Origin: Alphaproteobacteria bacterium
GTDB taxonomy: Bacteria > Pseudomonadota > Alphaproteobacteria > Rhodobacterales > Rhodobacteraceae
NCBI GenBank assembly: GCA_030424705.1
Contig: JAUHWJ010000012.1
Coordinates: 1-13,049 of the forward strand
Direction of reading: 5' to 3'
Length of the DNA: 13,049 nucleotides
Shown here: piece by piece, positions 6,713 to 13,049 of the stretch
Layout of the letters: each line of letters begins with the position of its first letter
Position numbering within the stretch: position 1 is the first letter of the stretch
The notes under the pieces: model-generated
What the model was told of the DNA's origin: nothing
Seen by the model: only the letters and a program-made list of their open reading frames with translations
Database searches by the model: none
Position numbers and translations under genes: made by a program

Positions 6713-7554
6713 CACCGCTCCCGGCTCAGGCGCGGGTCCGTCATGTCACGAAGCGCGTCGCCGAGGAGGCCGAAGCCGATCACCGCCGCCATGATGCAGA
6801 GCCCGGGCCAGATCGCGAGCTGCGGCGCGAGGTAGATCAGCGTCTGCGCCTCCGCCAGCATCCGCCCCCAGCTCTGCGCCGGCGGCTGCGCGCCGAGCCC
6901 GAGATAGGAGAGCGCGGCTTCGGCGAGAATCGCCACCGCGAACTCGATGGTCGCCTGCACGATGACCGGCGCCGCGATGTTCGGCAGCACATGGTCGCGC
7001 GTGATCGCGAAGCGGCCGAGCCCGGCGGCCCGCGCCGCCATGACGTAATCCTGCGTCCAGACCTGATGCGCCGCGGCGCGGGAGACGCGGGCGAAGACCG
7101 GGATGTTGATGAAGGCGATGGCGAGCACCGCATTGGTCAATGAGGGTCCGAGCGCCGCGGCGAGCAGAATTGCGAAGAGGAGCGCGGGGAAGGCGAAGCC
7201 GAGATCGGCCAGCCGCATCGCGACATCCTCCCACCACCCGCCGAGCGCCGCCGCGCTCACCCCCAGCAATACGCCGAGCGAGCCGCCGATCAGCACCGCA
7301 ACGAGCGCCACGGCCATGGAATTCGCCGCCGCCGCCATGAGCTGCGAGACGAGGTCACGGCCGAGCTGGTCCGTCCCCAGCCAGTGCTCGAAGGAGGCCG
7401 GCGCGAACTTGCCCGGAATGTTCATCGCCGCGGGCGGATGCGGCGTCCAGACCACCGAGAGCAGCGCCGCGCCGACGACGAGCGCGACGAGCGCCGCTCC
7501 GATCCTGAAATTGACCGGAAGCCGCCGCCGCCCCGGCGCGAGGGCGAGGCTCAC
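6712..7554 (-). CDS. Dipeptide/oligopeptide-type ABC importer permease (DppC/OppC-like)
   Basis: This 280 aa inner-membrane permease begins with a first helix near 16-36 and has the DppC hallmark HWLGTDQLGRDL (57-68) before the core domain. The EAA loop that contacts the ATPases is AARAAGLGRFAITRDHVLPN (173-192), and the tail ends in MTDPRLSRER. About six membrane segments can be placed. Start choice: the frame is open upstream to 8109, but that part lies inside the preceding permease gene and encodes a Gly/Ala/Arg-rich non-membrane shadow. GTG 7554 overlaps the upstream stop as GTGA and gives MSLALAPGRRR just before the first membrane helix. It pairs with the DppB-like permease to form the transmembrane channel for a peptide-like solute. 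Confidence 0.92.
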   Translation of the reverse strand: MSLALAPGRRRLPVNFRIGAALVALVVGAALLSVVWTPHPPAAMNIPGKFAPASFEHWLGTDQLGRDLVSQLMAAAANSMAVALVAVLIGGSLGVLLGVSAAALGGWWEDVAMRLADLGFAFPALLFAILLAAALGPSLTNAVLAIAFINIPVFARVSRAAAHQVWTQDYVMAARAAGLGRFAITRDHVLPNIAAPVIVQATIEFAVAILAEAALSYLGLGAQPPAQSWGRMLAEAQTLIYLAPQLAIWPGLCIMAAVIGFGLLGDALRDMTDPRLSRER

Positions 7555-8495
7555 ATCCGCCCCCGGAGCCGCGGGTCGATAAGCGCATAGGCGACGTCCA
7601 CGAGGAAATTCGCCATCACCACGATCACCGCGAAAAGCATCACCAGCGCCTGCACCGTCGGCAGGTCCCGGTTGGCGATGGACTGGAAGATGAGCCGCCC
7701 GAGGCCGGGGAGGTAGAAGACGTTCTCGATCACGATCGCGCCCGTCACCACCCCGGCGAACTGCATCCCGACGATGGTGACGATCGGCACCAGCGCGTTC
7801 GGAAGCACATGCCGCCATAGCACGCGCCGCCGCGAAAGACCCGCGGCGCGCGCCGTCCGCGCATAGTCGAGCCGCATCGCCTCCAGCATCGAGGAGCGGA
7901 CGACGCGGGCGAGGACGGCGGATTGAACCAGCGCCAGCGCCGCCGTCGGCAGGACCAGCGCCCGCGCCGCCGCAAGCGGGTCCTCCCAGCCCGGAAAGCC
8001 GCCGGGCGGCAGCCAGCGCAGCGTCACCGCGAAAAGCAGGACGAGAAGGATCGAGAGCCAGAAGGCCGGCGTCGCCACCCCGATCTGGCTCAGGAACATC
8101 ACCCCCCAATCCCCCGGCCCGCGATGGTTCGCCGCCGCGAAGACGCCCATCAGGAGCGCGAGGATCAGCGTCGCCCCCATCGCCGAAAGCGCTAGCACCA
8201 CCGTCATCGGCAGCCGCTCCGCGATGAGTCCGGAAACGGGCACGCCGAAGGACTGACTCATGCCGAAATCGCCCTGCAGCGCGCCCCAGACCCAGGTGAG
8301 ATAGCGCTGCGGCGCCGGCTCGTTCAGCCCGAGCTGGAGCCGGAGCGCCTCCAGCGCCTCCTCCGGCGCGTCGAGGCCCAGGATCGTCAACGCCGGGTCG
8401 CCCGGGAGGATGTTCATCGCCGCGAAGACGACGAGCGACACGGCGAAGAGCGTCGCCAGCAGCCCGGCGGCGCGGCGAAGAAGGAAAGGCCCCAT
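7551..8495 (-). CDS. Dipeptide/oligopeptide-type ABC importer permease (DppB/OppB-like)
   Basis: This 314 aa inner-membrane permease starts with the family pattern LLRRAAGLLATLFAVS (5-20), then VVFAAMNILPGDPA (22-35) and the periplasmic R-x-x-L-G-L-N-x-P-x-x-x-R-Y-L segment (52-66). The core BPD_transp_1 domain spans about 95-305. The EAA loop is ARTARAAGLSRRRVLWRHVLPN (212-233), followed by IVIENVFYLPGLGRLI (254-269). Both the N-terminal TM1 and the LPGD motif are typical of DppB/OppB. It starts 26 bases downstream of the binding-protein stop and overlaps the next permease by four bases. Substrate specificity cannot be told from this subunit; candidates are di- or oligopeptides and related small amphiphilic compounds. 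Confidence 0.93.
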   Translation of the reverse strand: MGPFLLRRAAGLLATLFAVSLVVFAAMNILPGDPALTILGLDAPEEALEALRLQLGLNEPAPQRYLTWVWGALQGDFGMSQSFGVPVSGLIAERLPMTVVLALSAMGATLILALLMGVFAAANHRGPGDWGVMFLSQIGVATPAFWLSILLVLLFAVTLRWLPPGGFPGWEDPLAAARALVLPTAALALVQSAVLARVVRSSMLEAMRLDYARTARAAGLSRRRVLWRHVLPNALVPIVTIVGMQFAGVVTGAIVIENVFYLPGLGRLIFQSIANRDLPTVQALVMLFAVIVVMANFLVDVAYALIDPRLRGRM

Positions 8496-8521
8496 CGCGC
8501 CCCCGGGCTAGAGCTGCGTCG

Positions 8522-10009
8522 TCACTCTTTCCGCACCCCGGCGAGCGGCGTGAAGAGCACCGCCTGGGAGGCCGGGAAGCCCGTCACCCCCTGCTTGAAC
8601 ACGCCGAGCAGCGGCAGCTGGAACAGGAAGCCGTGCACCGCGTTTTCCGCCAGATAGCGTTGCCCCTGCTTCAGGAGCGTGATCCGCTCCGCCGGGTCGG
8701 CCTCCTCGCTGATCTTCGTCCAGAGCTCGTTGAAAGCGGCGTCGTCATAGCCGTAGAAATAGCTTGGCCCGCGCGCGAAGTTGCCCATGTCGTTCGGGCT
8801 CGTATGCGCGATGATCGTCATGTCGTAGTTGAGCTTCTTGTAGATCTCGTCGAGCCAGAAGCCCCATTCGACATTCTCCACCTTCGCATCGATCCCGGCG
8901 GCGGAAAGCTGCGCCTGGATGATCTCGGCGGAGCGCATGGCGTAGGGGAACGGGGGCGTGCGGATCGTCATCGTCGCGCCCGCGACCCCGGCCTCCGCCA
9001 AGAGCGCCTTCGCCTTCTCGACGTCATGCGGATAGAGGCCCGTCAGGTCCTCGTAGGCCGGCCCGTGCGGCGGGTAGAAGCTGCCGATGGGAACCGCCTG
9101 CCCGTACATCGCCCCGTCGATGATCTCCGCGCGGTTCAGCGCGTGGGAGATCGCCTGCCGCACGCGGATGTCGTCGAAGGGCGGCTTCGAATTGTTCATG
9201 GCGAGGATCACCTCGCCCTCCGTCGAGCCGATGTTGACGCGGAAGCGCGGGTCCGCCTGGAACTGGGGCAGAAGTTCGGGCGCCGGAAAGCCGGGGAAGG
9301 CGTCGAGTTCCTCCGCCATCAGCGCCGCGGTCGCGGCCGCCGGGTCGGAGATGAAGCGGAACTCCACCTTGTCGACGGAGACATCCGCCGCCCCCCGCCA
9401 GTCCGGGTTCTTCTCCAGCCGCAGCCGGTCGCCCCGCGTCCAGCCGGCGAAGCGGAAAGCCCCGGTGCCGACCGGATCGGTCTTGTTCGTCTCGACGCTC
9501 TCGGGCGCGACGATGGCCGCGTCCCCCTGCGCCATGTTGAAGAGGAAGAAGGCGTCGGGCTTCGAAAGCGTGATGACGACCGTCATCGGGTCCGGCGTCT
9601 CGACCGAGGCGATGGGCTTGAAGATGCCCTTGGAGGGATTGACGCTGTCCTCCGCCATCGCCCTGTCGAAGGCGAATTTCACGTCGGCGGAATCGAAATC
9701 AGTCCCGTCATGGTATTTCACGCCCGAGGCGAGGCGGAACGTATAGGTCAGCCCGTCCCCGGAGACCTCCCAGCTCTCGGCCAGAGCCGGGCCGACGACG
9801 CCCGCCTCGTCCACGATGGTGAGTGATTCGTAAACGTTATGCGTCAGCATCCCGTCGATGGAGGCGGTCGCGTCCGCCGTCGGGTCGAGCGTCGTGGGCT
9901 CCTGCTGGAGCCCGATCACGAGCGTCGTCTCCGCGGAGACCGACCCCGCGGCGAGCGCGAAGCCGGCGAGTGCGGCGAGGAGGAGGGACGTGTTTTTTCT
10001 GTCGGGCAT
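8522..10009 (-). CDS. Periplasmic solute-binding protein, SBP family 5 (dipeptide/oligopeptide ABC importer)
   Basis: This 495 aa protein captures the imported solute in the periplasm. A Sec signal peptide is visible (MPDRKNTSLLLAALAGFALA..., predicted cut after GSVSA at residue 26); there is no lipobox Cys, so it should be soluble. The mature start ETTLVIGLQQEPTTLDPTA and the segment YTFRLASGVKYHDGTDFDSA (90-109 by count) are classic family 5 signatures. They are followed by DPVGTGAFRFAGW and, later, RVRQAISHALNRAEII. ATG 10009 is preceded by AGGAG with 6 bases of spacing. It is the first and presumably most expressed gene of the six-gene operon. Family 5 proteins bind di- and oligopeptides, glutathione, nickel-chelates, opines or sugars, so the ligand is undetermined. 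Confidence 0.92.
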   Translation of the reverse strand: MPDRKNTSLLLAALAGFALAAGSVSAETTLVIGLQQEPTTLDPTADATASIDGMLTHNVYESLTIVDEAGVVGPALAESWEVSGDGLTYTFRLASGVKYHDGTDFDSADVKFAFDRAMAEDSVNPSKGIFKPIASVETPDPMTVVITLSKPDAFFLFNMAQGDAAIVAPESVETNKTDPVGTGAFRFAGWTRGDRLRLEKNPDWRGAADVSVDKVEFRFISDPAAATAALMAEELDAFPGFPAPELLPQFQADPRFRVNIGSTEGEVILAMNNSKPPFDDIRVRQAISHALNRAEIIDGAMYGQAVPIGSFYPPHGPAYEDLTGLYPHDVEKAKALLAEAGVAGATMTIRTPPFPYAMRSAEIIQAQLSAAGIDAKVENVEWGFWLDEIYKKLNYDMTIIAHTSPNDMGNFARGPSYFYGYDDAAFNELWTKISEEADPAERITLLKQGQRYLAENAVHGFLFQLPLLGVFKQGVTGFPASQAVLFTPLAGVRKE

Positions 10010-10015
10010 GGAGCG

Positions 10016-10023
10016 CTCCTTCT
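10016..10023 (-). promoter_or_regulatory. Ribosome binding site of the binding-protein gene
   Basis: On the minus strand the bases read AGAAGGAG, six bases before ATG 10009. It fixes the operon's first start codon. The roughly 115 bases upstream, to the end of the neighbouring gene at 10138, should hold the operon promoter. I see only weak -35/-10 matches there (for example TTGCGT followed after 16 bases by CATAGG) and do not call one. Confidence 0.7.
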
Positions 10024-10137
10024 GTATCGACCCGCATCTAGCCGCGGCGCGTGACGATCCGGCGACAGGCGCGCGGCGGACCGGTTGCGCAGGAACCTAT
10101 GCGGCGCGGGGCCGTATACGCAACGGCTTCGCGCGCT

Positions 10138-10701
10138 TCAGCCCTTCTCCCGCAGGGCGGCGGTTATGTCGGCGTCGATAAGCCGAACCTTCAGCCGCTG
10201 GACCGCCGCCTCCGGCGCAGCGGAGAGCGCCTTCCATGACGGGTCCACGATCAGCCGGTCGTTCTCTATGGCCACCGCGACGCAGGTAAGCGAGATCTCC
10301 GCCTCGGCGAGGGAGACAAGGGGCAGATCGCCCTCGTCGGCCGCCTCGGCCCCGGCGCGGGCGATCTCACGGCGGAGGACGGAGAGATAGTCCGAAAGCG
10401 GCAACGCCTCAGCCCGCTCCGCCGCGGCGGCGAGGCCGTCGAGCGCAATCGGGAGTCTGACGGTGGGACGCGCCGCCGCAGCGGCCTCCGACGCGGCTCT
10501 CCCGGCTGCCGCCCGTTCCGCACCCGCCTTCTCCACAGCCGCCGCTTTATCCTCGGCGGCCGTCTCCGCCGCCGCCCTTTCGGTCTCGGCCCGGACGGCG
10601 GCGGCTTCCGCGTCTTCGGGTTTCGACTCCGGTTTCGTCGCCCCCTTCCGCGCTGTGACCGTTCCGGACTTCGGCGTGGCGATGACGGGTTTACGTGCCA
10701 T
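10138..10701 (-). CDS. Uncharacterised Ala/Lys/Glu-rich protein, third member of the DUF2589-associated trio
   Basis: This 187 aa protein has two parts. Residues 1-78 are a charged low-complexity region rich in Ala, Glu, Lys and Arg (repeated E-R-A-A-A / A-A-E-x-K type words), likely a long helix or disordered linker, with a basic MARKPVIATPKSG start. Residues 80-187 look folded. They include ALPLSDYLSVLRREIARA (99-116), then LPLVSLAEAEISLTC (126-140), VDPSWKAL and a C-terminal R-L-K-V-R-L-I-D-A-D. ALPLSDYLS resembles ALPLGYYLS of the first trio protein, and P-L-V-S-L lies where the DUF2589 proteins have P-L-L-x-[ML]. I therefore suspect a shortened distant relative, but cannot prove it by eye. 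Its ATG overlaps the previous gene by 11 bases and has a strong AGGAGG site five bases upstream. Function unknown. Confidence 0.75.
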   Translation of the reverse strand: MARKPVIATPKSGTVTARKGATKPESKPEDAEAAAVRAETERAAAETAAEDKAAAVEKAGAERAAAGRAASEAAAAARPTVRLPIALDGLAAAAERAEALPLSDYLSVLRREIARAGAEAADEGDLPLVSLAEAEISLTCVAVAIENDRLIVDPSWKALSAAPEAAVQRLKVRLIDADITAALREKG

Positions 10702-11293
10702 CGGAGCCTCCTTCCGGCGTCTCCACCGTCGCCGAGACGCCTTGTCCGATCAGACGGACGATTCGCCCATGGAGATCGTCGTCATTGGTCGCGCGGAGCG
10801 TGAGCTTCACCTTGAGCTTTCCGTGCCTGCGGCTCTTTATGCGGGAAGCGCCGCCCACGGCGCCCTTCAGGACGGGCAGCGGGCGCGCTATGCGAACCGC
10901 CCTGAGCGCGGCCGGCGCGGGCCGCGCCGCCGCCTCTTCCGCCGCCTTCTTGCTCGCCTCCACATCCGTCTCGACATCGAGATCGAACTCAACCGTCGCC
11001 TCGCCGATCCCGATCGCCGGCATCTGGACGAGAGAGAGGAGCGGCGCCCGCACCGTCGCCGTCGTCTCGACGACCCGGCCGGGGCTGGACGGGTCCGCGA
11101 TATGCCGCGTCATGTCGAAGGCGACCTCGCGGAGCTTCAGCCCGCCCGCCGCGCCGCGCTTCGCGTCGACTTCCTCAACGCCATATTCGAGCAGGAACTC
11201 GAGATAGGCCCGCTCCGCGCTGATCTGCGCCTCCTGGATCGCGCGGATCGAGGCGCCGAGCAGCGACCCGATCTCGAAATCGTCGTCTTCCAT
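10691..11293 (-). CDS. DUF2589-like protein, second member of the trio
   Basis: This 200 aa protein is of unknown function. Its organisation matches the DUF2589 member upstream. It has an N-terminal helix IGSLLGASIRAIQEAQISAE (8-27) followed by LEFLLEYGV (31-39), then a strand-rich part with a P-L-L-S-L-V-Q-M-P turn (84-92) and IGIGEATVEFDLDV (94-107). A polar linker with Lys/Ala-rich helix (about 108-130) follows, and a C-terminal KLKVKLTLRATNDDDLHGRIVRLI (about 160-183) corresponds to the last strand and helix of DUF2589. No signal peptide, membrane segment or catalytic motif is visible, so it is probably cytosolic and structural or binding. It starts 75 bases after the previous stop, with a GC-rich hairpin in the gap, and overlaps the next gene by 11 bases, which indicates one transcript. 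Confidence 0.83.
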   Translation of the reverse strand: MEDDDFEIGSLLGASIRAIQEAQISAERAYLEFLLEYGVEEVDAKRGAAGGLKLREVAFDMTRHIADPSSPGRVVETTATVRAPLLSLVQMPAIGIGEATVEFDLDVETDVEASKKAAEEAAARPAPAALRAVRIARPLPVLKGAVGGASRIKSRRHGKLKVKLTLRATNDDDLHGRIVRLIGQGVSATVETPEGGSDGT

Positions 11294-11329
11294 CGCTCAC
11301 CCCCGTCTCCGCCCGGAACGGACTGGCGC

Positions 11330-11354
11330 CGCGCGGCCTGCGGAAAGCCGCGCG
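11330..11354 (-). other. Intercistronic GC-rich hairpin between the first two DUF2589-type genes
   Basis: The arms CGCGCGGC (11330-11337) and GCCGCGCG (11347-11354) are perfect reverse complements around a 9-base loop. The hairpin lies in the 75-base gap between two same-strand genes. No T-run follows on the minus strand, so it is not a standard intrinsic terminator. It could stabilise the upstream message, act as partial attenuator, or simply reflect GC-rich sequence. Confidence 0.4.
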
Positions 11355-11368
11355 CCGCGGCGGAGGGA

Positions 11369-12019
11369 TCAGGCGGGCGCGGGGGCCGGCGGCGGAACCT
11401 CCGCCTGCGAGGTGATCGCGTCGGCGAAGATCTGGAGGACGCGCTGGAAGCCCTCGGGCACACGCTGCTTCGCCTCCATGTGCATCTTCAGCGTCGCCTG
11501 CCGCTCCGTATTGGTCCGCGTCGTCGACTGGAACGAGGTCGAGACGTTCAGGTTGATCTTGAAGTTGCTCGTGCTCTCGACCGAACCGCCGCCGAACAGG
11601 AACTTGGCGAGGCCGCTGGAAGAGGCCTTGACCTTCGTGTTGTTGGAGAACTCCGTCTCCTTCTTCGCGGCGATCTTGAACTGCGATTCCTTCGAGATCG
11701 CGTCCTTGATCGTGAAGGAGAAATCCACCGTCAGCGTCTCGATGGCGATATGCGGCGCCTCGGTCATCGCGAGAAGCGGGACGATGAGCTCCACATCCGT
11801 CATCTCGGCTTCGCCCGTCTCCGGGTTGGTGACGGCCTTCCGGTACTTGAACTCCATCGTGCGGAGCGCGCCGAAATCGTCCGTTCCCAGCGCGTCGATG
11901 AATTCGATCGTGCTGTGGGCGGACAGCGCCTGCGCCTCCACGGCGGCGGTGAGCGGGCCGGAGAGATAGTATCCGAGGGGAAGCGCCTGCGTTTCGGCGG
12001 CGATATCGACCCTTGCCAT
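11369..12019 (-). CDS. DUF2589 domain-containing protein, first gene of the trio
   Basis: This 216 aa protein of unknown function shows the DUF2589 layout. The N-terminal amphipathic helix is YYLSGPLTAAVEAQALSAHS (17-36) with IEFIDALG (38-45). A beta-rich part carries MEFKYRKAV (55-63), a D/N-P-x-T-G-E turn (65-70), VPLLAMTEAPHIAIETLTVDFSF (80-102), and Ser/Thr-rich strands with many polar residues (about 110-170). The C-terminal segment is LKMHMEAKQRVPEGFQRVLQI (about 175-195). It ends in a Pro/Ala tail. No signal peptide or membrane helix is visible. ATG 12019 has GGAGGA nine bases upstream. The reading frame is richer in Lys, Asn and Thr codons than its neighbours and looks somewhat lower in GC by eye. 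It is divergent from the secreted vWA gene, with 127 bases between them. Confidence 0.87.
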   Translation of the reverse strand: MARVDIAAETQALPLGYYLSGPLTAAVEAQALSAHSTIEFIDALGTDDFGALRTMEFKYRKAVTNPETGEAEMTDVELIVPLLAMTEAPHIAIETLTVDFSFTIKDAISKESQFKIAAKKETEFSNNTKVKASSSGLAKFLFGGGSVESTSNFKINLNVSTSFQSTTRTNTERQATLKMHMEAKQRVPEGFQRVLQIFADAITSQAEVPPPAPAPA

Positions 12020-12073
12020 AGTTGATGTTCCTCCGCGAGTTTCTGTTTTTTCTTCTGCACTTCGGGTGCTTTA

Positions 12074-12102
12074 ACACTATCGTGGAAGCTGATTCGGAAC
12101 AA
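12074..12102 (-). promoter_or_regulatory. Candidate promoter of the DUF2589 trio
   Basis: On the minus strand TTGTTC (12102-12097) is followed after 17 bases by TAGTGT (12079-12074), or after 15 bases by GATAGT. Both boxes match the sigma-70 consensus only partly. The placement is supported by lying in the AT-richest patch of the 127-base divergent gap (about 12020-12085), about 55 bases before ATG 12019. Tentative. Confidence 0.25.
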
Positions 12103-12136
12103 GCGAAGGTTGCAGCGGGTTGAAGCCCAGCGGCGT

Positions 12137-12141
12137 GGGAG
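12137..12141 (+). promoter_or_regulatory. Ribosome binding site that fixes the vWA gene start
   Basis: GGGAG lies five bases before ATG 12147. The frame is also open from TTG 12120 and from two GTG codons in between. Only ATG 12147 has a well-placed ribosome site and begins directly with the basic MRRGS start of a signal peptide. Confidence 0.65.
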
Positions 12142-12146
12142 TGCGA

Positions 12147-12902
12147 ATGCGGAGAGGCTCGATCATCGGCGGCGCGCTGACCTGCCTCCTCGCGGCGGCG
12201 GCTGCGGCGGAGCCCGTGGATGTGGAGCTTGTCTTGGCGGTGGACGCGTCGGGCAGCGTGAACGAACGCGAATTCGCGCTGCAGATCGGCGGGCTCGCCG
12301 CCGCCTTCCGCGACCCGGCCGTGCAGGAGGCGGCGATTTCAGGGCCGGAGGGCCGCGTCGCCGTCGCCGTGCTTCTCTGGGCCGATGCGCGGGGAAAGCG
12401 CGCGGCGAGCGCCTGGCGGGTGATCGACAGTCCGGCGGCGGCTGACGGCGTAGCCGCGATGATCGAGGGCATGGCGAACCGCCGCAACTCCGCGCTCGGG
12501 CGGTCGGGCACCGGGATCGGCGCCGCCGTCGCCCAGGCTCTGGAGATGATCCGCCTCAACGAATTCGAGGGAACGCGCAAGATCGTCGACGTGTCGGGCG
12601 ACGGGCGGGAGACGCCGCTCGCCTTCGGCGAGGCGCTCGGTCTGCCGGAGGCGCTGCGCCGCGCCGCGCGGAGGGAGGTGACGGTGAACGGCCTTCCGAT
12701 CCTCGCGGACGATCCGAATCTCGGCCTCTATTATGAGCGGCGAGTGATTTCCGGGCCCGATTCCTTCGCCCTTCCCGCAGCGGATTTCGACGATTTCGCC
12801 CGCGCGATCCGGCTGAAACTCCTGCGGGAGCTGCGCGCGCTTTACGGAGCGGCGCCCGAAGCGCCCTACCGGCCTGTGAAAACGGCGACGATTCGCCCTT
12901 GA
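12147..12902 (+). CDS. Secreted DUF1194 / von Willebrand factor A domain protein
   Basis: This 251 aa protein has a Sec signal peptide (MRRGSIIGGALTCLLAAAAAA, cut near residues 21-22). A single vWA-like domain then fills the mature protein. VELVLAVDASGSVNEREF (26-43) contains the MIDAS metal motif D-x-S-G-S (33-37), and Thr122 in S-G-T-G-I-G and Asp151 in VDVSGDG (147-153) complete a likely metal site. Further DUF1194 landmarks are VTVNGLPIL (178-186), LYYERRVISGPDSFAL (194-209) and FDDFARAIRLKLLREL (214-229). The family is common in Alphaproteobacteria, exported, and of unknown function; by analogy it may bind a protein partner through a metal ion. There are no Cys residues in the mature part. 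It is divergent from the DUF2589 genes, so the two share an intergenic control region, but functional linkage is not shown. Confidence 0.88.
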   Translation: MRRGSIIGGALTCLLAAAAAAEPVDVELVLAVDASGSVNEREFALQIGGLAAAFRDPAVQEAAISGPEGRVAVAVLLWADARGKRAASAWRVIDSPAAADGVAAMIEGMANRRNSALGRSGTGIGAAVAQALEMIRLNEFEGTRKIVDVSGDGRETPLAFGEALGLPEALRRAARREVTVNGLPILADDPNLGLYYERRVISGPDSFALPAADFDDFARAIRLKLLRELRALYGAAPEAPYRPVKTATIRP

Positions 12903-12992
12903 GGCGACTTGACGCAGCGTCCGCTTTCCTTTCAGTTTGGGCCGCTTGCAAACGTCCGGACACCGCGACCTGCGGGAGAGACCGGCATCCAT

Positions 12993-12999
12993 GGGAGGA
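12993..12999 (+). promoter_or_regulatory. Ribosome binding site for the gene at the right edge
   Basis: GGGAGGA ends seven bases before GTG 13007. It supports this GTG over ATG 12991, which overlaps the site itself and would encode a charged, non-signal-like peptide. Confidence 0.6.
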
Positions 13000-13006
13000 A
13001 ATCGGA

Positions 13007-13049
13007 GTGAGCAAACTCTCGTACGGACTCGCGGCCGCTGTAGCCGCGG
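13007..13049 (+). CDS. Start of a probable exported protein (cut by window edge)
   Basis: Only 14 codons are visible, reading MSKLSYGLAAAVAA from GTG 13007. A Lys followed by an Ala/Leu/Val-rich run is the typical beginning of a Sec signal peptide. It has a good GGGAGGA ribosome site and lies about 104 bases after the vWA stop. In that gap TTGACG (12909-12914) could be a -35 box, but no convincing -10 follows. The family cannot be told. Confidence 0.5.
   Translation, partial: MSKLSYGLAAAVAA

Noticed and set aside
7555..8109. Upstream extension of the DppC-like permease frame
   Set aside because: It overlaps the DppB-like gene in another frame and encodes no membrane segments; GTG 7554 with a GTGA overlap gives the normal family length.
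8633..9826. Long plus-strand open frame of about 397 codons
   Set aside because: It is fully antisense to the well-supported solute-binding protein, and its Arg/His/Asp-rich composition shows no domain.
10463..12025. Plus-strand open frame of about 520 codons opposite the DUF2589 trio
   Set aside because: The minus-strand proteins share motifs with one another and have good ribosome sites; the plus frame is Arg/Leu-rich with no recognisable domain.
12057..12069. Small GCAC-TTCGG-GTGC stem in the divergent gap as a terminator
   Set aside because: There are only four base pairs and no T-run on the side needed. It lies in leader or promoter space between divergent genes.
12909..12937. TTGACG as a promoter for the right-edge gene
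   Set aside because: The -35 match is good, but the spacing-compatible -10 (TCAGTT or TTCAGT) is poor, so it is not called.

Overview
The window is GC-rich, densely packed bacterial chromosome. The gene content fits an alphaproteobacterium, most likely of the Rhodobacterales/Roseobacter type: a short (600 aa) OpgH, a DUF1194 von Willebrand factor A (vWA) protein, a dipeptide-type ABC operon followed by a phosphodiesterase, and a glycosyltransferase / 6-pyruvoyl-tetrahydropterin-synthase-like / MDR-dehydrogenase row. This placement is inferred from gene families, not from a marker gene. I see no insertion sequence, integrase, phage gene or CRISPR array.

Layout. (1) Positions 1-1756, minus strand: a tightly coupled three-gene row of MDR-type dehydrogenase, degenerate 6-PTPS-like protein and family-4-like glycosyltransferase, the last cut by the left edge. 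(2) Positions 1807-3609, plus strand: opgH, the membrane glucosyltransferase of osmoregulated periplasmic glucans, followed by a tRNA-Leu(CAA) at 3664-3747. (3) Positions 3751-4098, minus strand: a small predicted lipoprotein of unknown function. (4) Positions 4152-10009, minus strand: a six-gene peptide/opine/nickel-class (PepT) ABC importer operon in the order binding protein, permease, permease, ATPase, ATPase, class III phosphodiesterase. Most junctions overlap or are only a few bases apart. (5) Positions 10138-12019, minus strand: three consecutive genes of uncharacterised proteins. The first is a clear DUF2589 member, the second a recognisable relative, and the third a shorter, Ala/Glu/Lys-rich protein that keeps one DUF2589-like motif. 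(6) Positions 12147-12902, plus strand: a secreted DUF1194/vWA protein, divergent from the DUF2589 genes. (7) The right edge holds the first codons of another plus-strand gene with a signal-peptide-like start.

How the parts work together. The ABC operon captures a peptide-like solute in the periplasm and imports it, and its phosphodiesterase is probably co-translated with the importer. OpgH makes a periplasmic glucan backbone, but its usual partner opgG is not in the window. The pterin-like/glycosyltransferase row may make or modify a pterin-related metabolite, which is inference. The least explained part is the DUF2589 trio with its divergent vWA neighbour: the three proteins look like diverged relatives expressed together, and no function can be given from sequence alone. 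No stretch longer than about 300 bases lacks a gene; the largest intergenic gaps are about 105-130 bases.
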